DNA of 64,000 nucleotides, taken from the NCBI GenBank assembly GCA_022180725.1, contig BQMO01000001.1, positions 62,001-126,000 on the forward strand, in the 5' to 3' direction. The position numbers were made by a program, and so were the translations under genes. Each line of letters begins with the position of its first letter. Within the stretch, counting starts at the first letter, position 1. Below the pieces are notes generated by a model. It worked only from the letters and a program-made list of their open reading frames with translations, did not search any database and had not been told where the DNA came from. Shown here piece by piece: positions 7,847-16,182 of the stretch. The DNA is from Phycisphaerae bacterium. Its GTDB lineage: Bacteria > Planctomycetota > Phycisphaerae > Phycisphaerales > UBA1924.

Positions 7847-9274
7847 CTAGAGCGATTCCATGACCAGCCCCTGCTGCTTCCACTTCTTCAGTTTCAGCCC
7901 GAGTGTCCGCACCCCGATCCCCAACGCCTTGGCCGTCTTCTGCCGATGCCCGCTCAATCGCACCAGCGTCTGCACGATCGCCTCGCGCTCGATCTCGTCG
8001 AGTGTCTTTCCGGGCGTGACCGTCACCCCGCCGCCCGGCTTGGCCTCGATCTGCTGCGACGGCGTCGCCGGCGCGTCGCACGTCAGCCACGGCTCGAGCA
8101 GGTCTCGCGTGATGACCCCCGGCGTGCGCGTCGTCGCCGAGAGCACCGAGGCCCGCTCGCACACGTTCTGCAACTCGCGCACGTTCCCGGGCCACCGGTA
8201 CGCCCGCAGCAGATCCGCCGCTCCCGCGTCGATGACCGCCGGCGGGCGGCCTTCCCGCCCGGCGCACTCCCGCACGAAGTACTCCGCCAGCGCCGGCACG
8301 TCCTCGGCCCGCTCGCGCAGCGACGGCACGCGGATCGGCAGCACGTTCAGCCGGAAGTACAGGTCCTGCCGAAAATCCCCTTTCGCGCACGCCGCGGTCA
8401 GGTCCCGGTTGCTCGTCGCGATCACCCGCACGTCCACCCCGATCGTGACGCTCGAACCCACCCGCTCGAACGACCGCTCCTGGAGCACGCGCAGCAACTT
8501 CGCCTGGATCTGCGGCTTGACCTCGCTCACCTCGTCGAGCAACAGGCTCCCCGCGTCGGCGAGTTCGAACCGCCCCTTGCGAAGTCGTTCCGCCCCCGTA
8601 AACGCCCCGCGTTCGTGCCCGAACAGTTCACTCTCCAGCAGGCTCTCCGACAGCGCCGCGCAGTTCACGGCCAGGAACGGCCCGCCCCCGCGCGGCCCGC
8701 ACTCGTGCACCGCCCGCGCCACCAGTTCCTTCCCCACCCCGCTCTCCCCGGTGATCAGCACCGTCCCCTGCGACGAGGCCACCATCGCGATCTGCTCGCG
8801 CAACTGCTGCATCACCGCCGATTCACCCCGCAGCCGCGACAGTCCGCGCGGCGAGGCGGCCCCGGCCCGCGGCGCTTCCCCTGCGCGCAGCAGCGCGTTC
8901 TCCCGCACCAGCCGCCGATGCTCCATCGCCCGCTTCACCGCGATGATCAGTTCGTCCCCTTCGAACGGCTTGGTCAGGTAGTCGAACGCCCCGAGTTTCA
9001 TCGCTTTGACCGCCGTCTCGATCGTTCCGAACGCGGTCATGAGGATCACCGGCAGATCGTCGTCCAGGGACCGCAGCCGCTCGATCAGTTCGATCCCCGT
9101 CATGCCCGGCATGCGCATGTCGGTGACCACGGCGCCGGGCCGCTGGCGCATCGCCGCATCGATCGCGGCCTGCGCATCGGCGGCGATCTCCACCTCGAAC
9201 CCCGCGCGGCGCAGCGTCGTCGCCACACTGTCGCGCATCATCTCCTTGTCGTCCACGACCAGCACGTTCTTCAT
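7847..9274 (-). CDS. Sigma-54-dependent NtrC-family response regulator (FlgR/FleR-like)
   Basis: A 475-residue three-domain regulator. Receiver domain (1-120) has the acidic pair DD8-9, phosphoacceptor Asp52 in VVTDMRMPG, Thr in the MTAFGT motif and Lys in LTKPF. The AAA+ domain (about 150-380) has Walker A GESGVGKE, the sigma-54 contact loop GAFTGA and the LLDEV Walker B. A Fis-type helix-turn-helix ends the protein (RQKTAKALGIGVRTLGLKLKKW). The cognate kinase overlaps the start by 4 nt. Because flgB-flgC-fliE-fliF follow directly, the pair probably controls sigma-54-dependent flagellar genes as FlgSR does in Campylobacter and Helicobacter; that assignment is from context. Confidence 0.93.
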   Translation of the reverse strand: MKNVLVVDDKEMMRDSVATTLRRAGFEVEIAADAQAAIDAAMRQRPGAVVTDMRMPGMTGIELIERLRSLDDDLPVILMTAFGTIETAVKAMKLGAFDYLTKPFEGDELIIAVKRAMEHRRLVRENALLRAGEAPRAGAASPRGLSRLRGESAVMQQLREQIAMVASSQGTVLITGESGVGKELVARAVHECGPRGGGPFLAVNCAALSESLLESELFGHERGAFTGAERLRKGRFELADAGSLLLDEVSEVKPQIQAKLLRVLQERSFERVGSSVTIGVDVRVIATSNRDLTAACAKGDFRQDLYFRLNVLPIRVPSLRERAEDVPALAEYFVRECAGREGRPPAVIDAGAADLLRAYRWPGNVRELQNVCERASVLSATTRTPGVITRDLLEPWLTCDAPATPSQQIEAKPGGGVTVTPGKTLDEIEREAIVQTLVRLSGHRQKTAKALGIGVRTLGLKLKKWKQQGLVMESL

Positions 9275-10197
9275 GACACAATCTCCATGAGCCGCGCGTC
9301 GTGTGTTCCGAGCGACAGCCCTCCGTGTTCGTCCTTGTTCCGCGGGAGCACGATCTCGATGCAGGCTCCCGGCCCATCGCCCCGTTCCGCGTTGTTCCGC
9401 ACGCGCACCACGCCCCCGTGCGCATCCACGATGCGATGCACCAGCGCCAGTCCCAACCCCGTTCCCGCCGCGCGCGTCGTAAAGAACGGGTTGAACATCC
9501 GCGTCACCACCTCGGGCGTGACGCCCGGGCCGGTGTCCCGCACCATCAGCACCAGCGACGCGTGCTCAAAGGCCGCGCGGAGCGTCAGTACGCGCTCCGG
9601 CGTACCGTGCTCGGCCATCGCCTCCAGCGCGTTGCGGATCACGTTGACCAGCGCCTGCCGCAGCAATCCCGCGTCGCCGCGGACCTCGCCCTGGACCACG
9701 CCCTCCGCCGTGTCCTCGCGCACGAGGCGCACGCCCTCCATCGGCGCCCCGCTCTGCCGGCACGCCTCCTCCGCCGCATCCAGGAGCGCCCATGGATCGA
9801 GCCGCTCCATCCGCAGCCGAAACTCGCGGGAGAACGCCAGTATGTCGCCCACGATGCCCTCGACGGCGCGGGTCGCGCGGCCGATCTTCACCGCCGTCGC
9901 GTGCGGTTCGCCGCCCGCGGGAAGGTCCTCCTCCAGCATCCGCGCGTACAGCCGGATCGATCCCAGCGGGTTGCGGACCTCGTGCGCGATGCCCGCGGCC
10001 ATCTCGCCCAGCGCCGCCAGCCGACGGGACCGTTCCACCTGCGCGTTCGCTTCGCCCAGTTCGCGACGAAGCCTCGCCACCTCGCCCTGGAGTACCTCGT
10101 GCGACGCCTGGAGCTTCGCCGTCACCTCCGTGAACGACGCCATGAGGTCCGCCAGGTCGGCGGGCGTCAGGCTCGGGCGGTTGTCGGGACTGGTCAT
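9271..10197 (-). CDS. Cytoplasmic sensor histidine kinase (FlgS/FleS-like)
   Basis: A 308-residue soluble kinase without membrane segments. A coiled coil (about residues 20-60) leads into the HisKA box with phosphoacceptor His72 (AAGIAHEVRNPLGSIRLYAR), followed by an HATPase domain with N box NVIRNALEAMA, G1 box DTGPGV, F box FNPFFTT and G2 box GTGLGLALVH. There is no PAS or HAMP domain, which is like FlgS, a kinase thought to sense the state of the flagellar export apparatus rather than an outside ligand. The stop overlaps the downstream regulator's ATG, so the two form a pair. The flagellar role is inferred from gene order. Confidence 0.9.
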   Translation of the reverse strand: MTSPDNRPSLTPADLADLMASFTEVTAKLQASHEVLQGEVARLRRELGEANAQVERSRRLAALGEMAAGIAHEVRNPLGSIRLYARMLEEDLPAGGEPHATAVKIGRATRAVEGIVGDILAFSREFRLRMERLDPWALLDAAEEACRQSGAPMEGVRLVREDTAEGVVQGEVRGDAGLLRQALVNVIRNALEAMAEHGTPERVLTLRAAFEHASLVLMVRDTGPGVTPEVVTRMFNPFFTTRAAGTGLGLALVHRIVDAHGGVVRVRNNAERGDGPGACIEIVLPRNKDEHGGLSLGTHDARLMEIVS

Positions 10198-10203
10198 GGC
10201 GAA

Positions 10204-10683
10204 TCAGCCCTTGGCGTCCTGGTACCGTGCACCGTCACTCCGGCCCGGCGCGTACGCACGCACCGCCCGCTGCCCCGTGGCCAGGTCGGCCAGTTCGCGG
10301 GCCATCTGCTCGCGTGTCGCGACGAGCAGTGCCGCGTCGTCCGCGTCGGCCTTCTCGAGACGTGCCTGGGCGGCGATCAACTCCTCGATCCGACGCCGCA
10401 CTTCGCGCACACGCCACGTGGCGGGCGTGCCCTGCTCCCACGCCTCGCGGACCCGTCGCCCCGCCTCGGCCGCCCGGCCGAGCCGTTCGATCACCCCCTG
10501 CCGCCGCGCCAGCAGCGCGAGCAACGCTTCCCCATCGCACGCCGACACCAAGGCCCGCCGATCTCGGCCGAGCGCTTCGAGTTCCAGCATCGCCGCACGC
10601 TGCTCGTCGAGCAGCGTCACGAGACGGTGAAACTCCTCGTCGGAATCCGCGACCTCGGGGCGAACGGTTGCGATGTCGGCCAT
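10204..10683 (-). CDS. FlgN-like flagellar export chaperone (putative)
   Basis: The 159-residue product is almost wholly helical. Its first half (LVTLLDEQRAAMLELEALGR) and the block LLALLARRQGVIERL resemble FlgN, the export chaperone for hook-filament junction proteins FlgK and FlgL, which has a helical hairpin with a conserved R(R/Q)xxxxxL region. The start is set at the ATG at 10683 (MADIATVRPE); the open frame upstream of it is Arg/Ala-rich and overlaps the neighbouring gene. It lies 6 nt upstream of the histidine kinase gene at the head of the flagellar block. FlgN is poorly conserved, so this is a moderate call. Confidence 0.6.
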   Translation of the reverse strand: MADIATVRPEVADSDEEFHRLVTLLDEQRAAMLELEALGRDRRALVSACDGEALLALLARRQGVIERLGRAAEAGRRVREAWEQGTPATWRVREVRRRIEELIAAQARLEKADADDAALLVATREQMARELADLATGQRAVRAYAPGRSDGARYQDAKG

Positions 10684-10717
10684 CCATGACCTCCCGGCGG
10701 CGCTCCGCGCCGCGTGT

Positions 10718-13171
10718 CTACGGCACGTCGCGTTCCGCCGCGCCCGCCAGGCGGTCCTGCGCCGCCAGCCACCGCTCCCAGTCGGCGCGCGACATGGGCA
10801 GGGTGGGATCGTCCCAGACTTGTTCGGGAAGCGACTCGTAAAACCGCTTGGCGCGGGCATTCGCGTCCGCCGCCTGGGCCGCCTTTCCCTGCGCGAGCAG
10901 CACCGACACCATCTGCGTCATCGCCACCAGCGCCGCCGGCTCGCGGGCATACCGCTCGCGGGCCGCCTCGTAGCACCGCAGCGCGTCGTCGAACTCCCCG
11001 AGATCAAACGCGCAGTCCCCCTTGTAGAAGAACGCATTGCGGAGCGACAACTCCTCGAGCATCGTGCGGCGGGGGACGGCATCAAACTCCACGCGGGCCG
11101 CCTCGTACAGCCCGGCCGCGCGGCGCAACCGTACCCGCCGCTCTTCCTGCAACGCCCGCCTCGTGCCGTCCGGAAGGCCCGCCGCCAGCGTCTTGGCCAT
11201 CTCCGACGCGGATCGCCGGTACGCGTCCGCCAGCCGGAAGCGAACCCCGGCCAGCACGCGCGCCGATTCTCCGCCCTCTCGATCCGCCAACGCCAGGTAT
11301 TGCTCGAACCGTTCGACCGCCGACTCGTACCGCCCCGTCCTGAACTGATGCTCCCCGAGTTCCTTGATCGCGGCGCGGAAGTTCGCCGTGCCCGGGCCGC
11401 CATACTCCCCCTCCGCCGCCTGCATCAGGATCGCCTCGGCCCGGGCGTCGTTGGCCGGGTCGGCGTCGTCCAGCAGCGCCTTGGCGAGAGGCACCGCGCT
11501 GCGATCGCCCCACGCACCCGACCCCTCGGCGCCGCCGCGCGACTCGATCAGCGCCTGATACACCTTCGCCGCCAACTCCACGTCACCCCGCGCCAGGTAG
11601 GCCTGTCCAAGCCGGTACGCCGCCTCAGGACGACGCGTGTCGCCCGGAATGTCGCCGATGAACTGCTGAAAGGCCTGGATCGAAGCGTCGAGTTCGCCGG
11701 CCCGGTCGAACATGTCCGCCGAGTTCCACACGCTGTCCGCGTACGCCGCGCTGTCCTCCCGCACGACTTTGGCCCCGTGCAGTCGGAAATACTCGCCGCC
11801 CCGGAGCAGGTGCTCGCGGGCCTCGCGCTGTGTCGCCGGGTCGGCCTGGGCCAGGCTCAACGCGCCCCCCGCCGCCGCGGAGGTCAACAACTCCTCCGCG
11901 AGTCTGCGGTGGGCCTCGGCCAGCGCCAGCAGCACCTCCGCCGGAGCACCGGCGCTCCCATGAAGACGCTCCGCCAGTTTCGCGAACCGCAACGCGCCCA
12001 CGAAATCCTTCCGTTCGAATCGCTCATGGAATCGCGTCAGGAGGCTCGCGCTGACCCGGGCCGTCGGCATGGTTGACGTGCCCAACCGCATCAGGTCCAC
12101 GAGTTGCGAGTATCGCTCCTGGGCCTGGTCCACCTCGTCGGTCGACACGCCCCCCGCGATCTGCGACTCCACCTCGGCAAGCCCCAGCAAGGCCGACGAA
12201 TGACCCTGCTCAAACCCCGTGGCCTCGAGCACCGCCAGGTACCGCTCGCGCGCGGCCTGCAACTCGCCGTTCTGCTGATCGATCTCGGCCCGCAGCAGGG
12301 TGATCAGCGGGTGCAGTTCATGCCCCACCGGCAACTTGGCGGCCGCCGCCACCAACTGGGCCTTGGCGTCCGCGATCGCACCCGTCGCCAGGTAGGCCTT
12401 CGCCAGGGTCAGTCGCACTTCGCCCTCGTACGACGGCGCGGTCTCGCCCAGCCGGGGGAGCGTGCGGATGATCCGCGTAATCGCGTCGTCGGCGAATCCG
12501 CTCGCGATCATCAGTTCCGCCTGACGCACCAGCGTCCACGCGCGATCCTCGTTCGAGAGGTTCGCGTCCGCGGCCAGCACCGTCACCAGGTCCAGCGCCC
12601 GCGCGTGGTTCGCCCGCGTCCCGTGCATCGACCGCGTGATCATCCGCTTGAACAGGTCCAGCCGACGATCCCGATGCGATTCCGGGAGAAGTTCCGCCCG
12701 GTTCGCCGCCGCGTCGAGATCGTCCAGGGCCATCAACGATTCCGTGAACATCACGAGATCATCCGGCCCCAGGGAGGCGTTGAGCCGTTCGGCCGACTCA
12801 TACTCGCCTCGGATGCTCGCGTAGTTCTCCGTACGCTCGATCCCCAGGTCTTTCTGCCCGCGGTACAACGCCCTCGCCCGCAGCAGATGAAACGTGCGGC
12901 GGTCGTCGGGCGAATACGCCGTCCCGGCCAGGTGCGGCAGGACCGCCGTATTCAAGTACTCCAGCGACTCCCCGTATCGCCGGGCTTCCAGCAGCGCCGC
13001 CGCGTGCTCAAGATGCTTCTCCACGGGCGTCTTGGGTGTGGTCATCACCGCCATCGCCACCGCCCCAAGGAGCACCGCGACTCCGAGCACCAACGCCGGC
13101 ACCTGCCACACTTCGCGCCATGACCGCGGCACGACCGTCGGCTCGGGTTGTCCCTCTGGCTGATTCGACAC
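10718..13171 (-). CDS. Membrane-anchored TPR-repeat protein
   Basis: An 817-residue protein with one membrane helix near the N-terminus (about residues 24-48, VPALVLGVAVLLGAVAMAVM) and a long extracytoplasmic part made of degenerate tetratricopeptide repeats, for example ARRYGESLEYLNTAV, YRLGQAYLARGDVELAAKVY and FDLGEFDDALRCYEAA. The start is placed at a GTG at 13169-13171 because GGGAG lies 5 nt upstream; a TTG 21 nt earlier is less likely. It ends 34 nt before the FlgN-like gene, so it may be first in the flagellar transcript, but nothing in it is specific to motility. Planctomycetes carry many such TPR scaffold proteins. The partner is unknown. Confidence 0.8.
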   Translation of the reverse strand: MSNQPEGQPEPTVVPRSWREVWQVPALVLGVAVLLGAVAMAVMTTPKTPVEKHLEHAAALLEARRYGESLEYLNTAVLPHLAGTAYSPDDRRTFHLLRARALYRGQKDLGIERTENYASIRGEYESAERLNASLGPDDLVMFTESLMALDDLDAAANRAELLPESHRDRRLDLFKRMITRSMHGTRANHARALDLVTVLAADANLSNEDRAWTLVRQAELMIASGFADDAITRIIRTLPRLGETAPSYEGEVRLTLAKAYLATGAIADAKAQLVAAAAKLPVGHELHPLITLLRAEIDQQNGELQAARERYLAVLEATGFEQGHSSALLGLAEVESQIAGGVSTDEVDQAQERYSQLVDLMRLGTSTMPTARVSASLLTRFHERFERKDFVGALRFAKLAERLHGSAGAPAEVLLALAEAHRRLAEELLTSAAAGGALSLAQADPATQREAREHLLRGGEYFRLHGAKVVREDSAAYADSVWNSADMFDRAGELDASIQAFQQFIGDIPGDTRRPEAAYRLGQAYLARGDVELAAKVYQALIESRGGAEGSGAWGDRSAVPLAKALLDDADPANDARAEAILMQAAEGEYGGPGTANFRAAIKELGEHQFRTGRYESAVERFEQYLALADREGGESARVLAGVRFRLADAYRRSASEMAKTLAAGLPDGTRRALQEERRVRLRRAAGLYEAARVEFDAVPRRTMLEELSLRNAFFYKGDCAFDLGEFDDALRCYEAARERYAREPAALVAMTQMVSVLLAQGKAAQAADANARAKRFYESLPEQVWDDPTLPMSRADWERWLAAQDRLAGAAERDVP

Positions 13172-13271
13172 ACAGGCTCCCGACGAGCGCAATCCACGCC
13201 CGTTCGGGTTCAGTTATCGGATGATCCAGCCCCCTGAATTGAACCTTCACCCCAAAAACGCGCAAATCCGA

Positions 13272-14816
13272 TCACTCATCCGCCGTTTCGGGTGAACGAA
13301 TCACCACCGCCGTGCCCGCGAACTGGTCCGCCCGCGCTCTCCCCGCGGGGTCGAAGAGCGCCATCAACCCCACCGGCGGCAGCCCCCACTTGATCACGTT
13401 CCGCACAAAGGCCTGAAGCAGCGAGGGGCACCGCCACGCGTCCGAACCGCGCCGCACCGTCACCACCCCCGCGCCCGTGAGGAACTTGCCCGGCGTTCGC
13501 CCGATCACGGCTTCCATCACCGTGCCCATCACGATCAACCCACCCACCGCGCGGAGAATCACCCCCTGCGCGCCCGGCGAGGCCCACCACGAAATGGACA
13601 TCCACTGCGACGACGACTCCCCGCTCGCCATCGCCGCGACCACCATCGCAAGGCTCAGATCAACCACGCCACCCACCATCCGCCGCAGCGGCTCGGCGAG
13701 GCTCGCGTCCTTCGGCAGCACCACCGGCTCATCCCGCGGCCGCCACACCGTCACCACGATCGACCCCGCCAGCACCGCCATCAGCCCGACCAGCACCGCC
13801 AGGTCCATCATTGCAACCGGGTTCGCGAGTCTCGCCCGTCCCTCGTAAAACACCCGCCCGCTCGACGCCGAGAGTTCTCGCAACTCCAGATCGCCCGGTT
13901 GCCCCCGGGGCGGCTTCGTCTCTTCCGTCATCCATGCCACCATCACGCGGGCATCCTCGTCCAGCGGCGCCACCGCCGGCATCGCGCCAACGCCCGGAAT
14001 CTCACCAACTCGCCGCCACGCCCCTCCTCCCGTCGCCGGCGTGCCGTACAAACTCAGCGTTCCATCCTCACCCAGACGCCAAGCCATGACCTGCCCGCTT
14101 GCGGCGAGGACATTCCACCCTGCCCCGGGTTCCATGCCGGGCATCACGCGCCACGAAACTTCGCTCGTAGAACCGCCGGATGGACTCCGCGTAACCACGC
14201 CAAGGCGCTGGTCGGCCCCGACGCCCCGCACCACCCCCACCCCGCCCGGCACGCTCACCACCGCCCATGGTCCTTGCCCGGCCTCGCCCTCAAACTCCTG
14301 TGTCCAGCGATTTCCATCAAGCCGCAGGAGTGTCACTCGCCCCTGGTCGAGTACCGCCGTAAACACCCCTGCGTCCGACGACGCCAGCCCAAGGAACTCT
14401 CCCCGCCCGGGGATCGACGCCTCCGCCTCCAGCCGCCCCATCGGCTCGCTCACCCAACGCCCTCGCCCGGCTTCCACCGCCGTCAGTGACAACACAGGCC
14501 TGGGCTTGGGTTCCACCACGCCTACGAACGCCGGCCCGACCGGCGGCGGCTCGAACACCATGTACAGCCGCGCCCCGCTCGCCGCGATCGCCGTCGGCGC
14601 CTCCAACACCTCGCCCGCAAGCCGAACCACCCCGTCCGACACCGCGCCCCGAGGCGGCACGTGCAGAATCGTCGCCCCGCCCCCCGCGTTGGGCACCACC
14701 AGCCACGCATGGCCACCCCCGCCGCCGGGCACGGTCAGGCTCCCCGCCGACATCACCTGCGCGCGCGCAATTGCCGCCGCCACGACCACGACAAACACCA
14801 CCACCCACCGCGTCAC
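13272..14816 (-). CDS. RDD-family membrane protein with an extracytoplasmic propeller-like domain
   Basis: A 514-residue protein. It has a signal peptide/membrane start (MTRWVVVFVVVVAAAIARAQ), a large Gly/Val-rich secreted domain of repeated beta-strand pattern (about 20-330, suggestive of a beta-propeller), a membrane helix near 340-360 (MMDLAVLVGLMAVLAGSIVVTVW), and a C-terminal RDD domain (about 375-505) with three hydrophobic segments and the RTPGKFLTGAGVV motif typical of RDD proteins. The GTG start overlaps the stop of the lipoprotein gene (GTGA). RDD domains are often found in ion or small-solute transport proteins, but the substrate here cannot be told. Confidence 0.8.
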   Translation of the reverse strand: MTRWVVVFVVVVAAAIARAQVMSAGSLTVPGGGGGHAWLVVPNAGGGATILHVPPRGAVSDGVVRLAGEVLEAPTAIAASGARLYMVFEPPPVGPAFVGVVEPKPRPVLSLTAVEAGRGRWVSEPMGRLEAEASIPGRGEFLGLASSDAGVFTAVLDQGRVTLLRLDGNRWTQEFEGEAGQGPWAVVSVPGGVGVVRGVGADQRLGVVTRSPSGGSTSEVSWRVMPGMEPGAGWNVLAASGQVMAWRLGEDGTLSLYGTPATGGGAWRRVGEIPGVGAMPAVAPLDEDARVMVAWMTEETKPPRGQPGDLELRELSASSGRVFYEGRARLANPVAMMDLAVLVGLMAVLAGSIVVTVWRPRDEPVVLPKDASLAEPLRRMVGGVVDLSLAMVVAAMASGESSSQWMSISWWASPGAQGVILRAVGGLIVMGTVMEAVIGRTPGKFLTGAGVVTVRRGSDAWRCPSLLQAFVRNVIKWGLPPVGLMALFDPAGRARADQFAGTAVVIRSPETADE

Positions 14817-15673
14817 GGCGTCACCCCCGCGTCCACCTCGATCACTTGGTCCACTCCATACGCCCGCAGCAGCGTCTCCAACTCGAACGGCTTCGTTCGC
14901 ATGTCCTTCCCCGGGTTCTCCGGCGCCGACACCCCCACCACCACCTCCACCCCCGCGTCGGGCACCTCGATCGTCACCCGCGTCGCCACCTTCGCCGGCG
15001 AGAACGTGTTCCCCGCCACCCGTACCCCTTCGTATCGCGACAACGCCGCCCGGATCACCACGCGTCCCGCCGCGTCCGCGATCTCCACCCGCGACGGTTG
15101 GGCTGTCGCCTCGTCCACGTACACCCGCGTGTGGCCCCACCCCGCCCCGCGCGGCGGGAGCGTCACTCCCACCGTTCCGTCCGTCGCCCGCGCCACGCTC
15201 GCACCCTCGGCCGGCAGCGACCTCACCCCGAGCACGTCGATCAGATCGAGCGGGTGCACCGGCACCCCGAACGCCTCCGCCGCCGCCGGCGTCGCGCGCT
15301 CGTGCAGCCCCACCCGCGCCGTCGGCGTCTCCGCCAGGTCGATCCACCAATACCGCGACTCGTTGCTCCCCAGAATCGCCAGCGTCTGCCCCACCTTGTC
15401 GATCCGCAGGGACACCAGCCGCGGCTGGATGATCTGCAGGTTCGCCTCCACTTGATCCGTGCGCTTCCCGCCCCGCTCGTCGCGCGACGTGATCACCAGC
15501 GACACCGCCGCCTTCAGCCGATCCAAGTCCGCGCAGCGCTCGTTGTACCGCGCCGCGAGTTCCGCGTACGCCGGGGGCGGATCAAGCCTCGGCGGCGCTC
15601 CGTTCCCCCCGCGCGGGCCGCAGCACCCGGCCAGCACCGCCGCCAACGCCACGATCAGCACGCCACGCGTCAC
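14813..15673 (-). CDS. Putative lipoprotein of the LolA/LolB-like fold
   Basis: A 286-residue lipoprotein: signal peptide with lipobox (LIVALAAVLAGC, Cys17). The mature part begins with a helix (PAYAELAARYNERCADL) and then beta-rich sequence with the block VSLVITSRDERGGKRTDQVE and LVSLRIDKVGQTLAILGSNE, which looks like the open beta-barrel of outer-membrane lipoprotein sorting proteins (LolA/LolB/LppX type). It starts with GTG, overlapping the upstream gene by 4 nt, and overlaps the RDD gene downstream by 4 nt, so all three are translationally coupled. The fold call is by general resemblance; transport of lipoproteins is not shown. Confidence 0.65.
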   Translation of the reverse strand: MTRGVLIVALAAVLAGCCGPRGGNGAPPRLDPPPAYAELAARYNERCADLDRLKAAVSLVITSRDERGGKRTDQVEANLQIIQPRLVSLRIDKVGQTLAILGSNESRYWWIDLAETPTARVGLHERATPAAAEAFGVPVHPLDLIDVLGVRSLPAEGASVARATDGTVGVTLPPRGAGWGHTRVYVDEATAQPSRVEIADAAGRVVIRAALSRYEGVRVAGNTFSPAKVATRVTIEVPDAGVEVVVGVSAPENPGKDMRTKPFELETLLRAYGVDQVIEVDAGVTP

Positions 15674-16182
15674 GAAGCCGCCCCGTCGCCCGCCACGATC
15701 TGCCCAAGTTGTTCGATGGCCTCCGCCACCACCGTGTCGCTCAGCCCGGGGTCCGCAATCTCCAACGGCTCGCCCTGCTCACCCTTGCGCAGCACCAGCA
15801 TCGCCCCGGCCCGCGACCCCACCACCCGCAACTGCCGCCGCCGGATCAGCAAGAGCGCCAGGAAGTACCGGAACGCCACCTGCTTTCCTTCGGTCACCCC
15901 GGCGAGGTCGTCGAACAGGTCCAGCAGTTCCTCGTCGCTCAGGAGCGCGTTGGCCCGCTTTTCTTCGGGCGTGTACGTGCACCGCCAGAACCCGAAGATC
16001 ACGCCCTCGGGGCGGGCGCCGCGCTCCCACGCCTCCACCGCGTAGTCCCGCCGTTCCAGCCCACCGCCGACGCGCTCGACGAGCACGGCGACGACGCCCT
16101 CGCCCGCGGCGAACTCGCGCCCGCTCGCCGCGCACCGCCCCGTGCACCGCGCCACCGAATACCCGCTCCCGATCACGCTCAT
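15670..16182 (-). CDS. Conserved planctomycete protein of unknown function
   Basis: The 170-residue product starts MSVIGSGYSVARCTGRCAASGRE at the ATG at 16182, which overlaps the stop of the HAF-repeat gene upstream (ATGA). Visible features are an N-terminal Cys/Gly knuckle-like stretch (CTGRCAASGREFAAGE), a central WERGARPEGVIFGFWRC block, and a helical C-terminal half with FRYFLALLLIRRRQLRVV. It has no signal peptide. I recall similar short proteins in planctomycete genomes next to lipoprotein genes, but I cannot give a function. It sits in an overlapping four-gene group with a lipoprotein and an RDD protein downstream. Confidence 0.75.
   Translation of the reverse strand: MSVIGSGYSVARCTGRCAASGREFAAGEGVVAVLVERVGGGLERRDYAVEAWERGARPEGVIFGFWRCTYTPEEKRANALLSDEELLDLFDDLAGVTEGKQVAFRYFLALLLIRRRQLRVVGSRAGAMLVLRKGEQGEPLEIADPGLSDTVVAEAIEQLGQIVAGDGAAS

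Noticed and set aside
7946-10630. Long open frame (about 890 codons) on the plus strand antisense to the flagellar regulator and kinase
   Set aside because: Pro/Arg/His-rich composition typical of GC-rich shadow frames; the minus-strand genes have clear domains.
10718-13171. TPR protein as a dedicated flagellar component
   Set aside because: Only position supports it; no flagellar domain is visible.
13272-15350. Longer RDD protein with about 178 extra N-terminal residues
   Set aside because: Extension is Gly/Arg-rich shadow of the lipoprotein gene; the GTG at 14816 gives a signal peptide.
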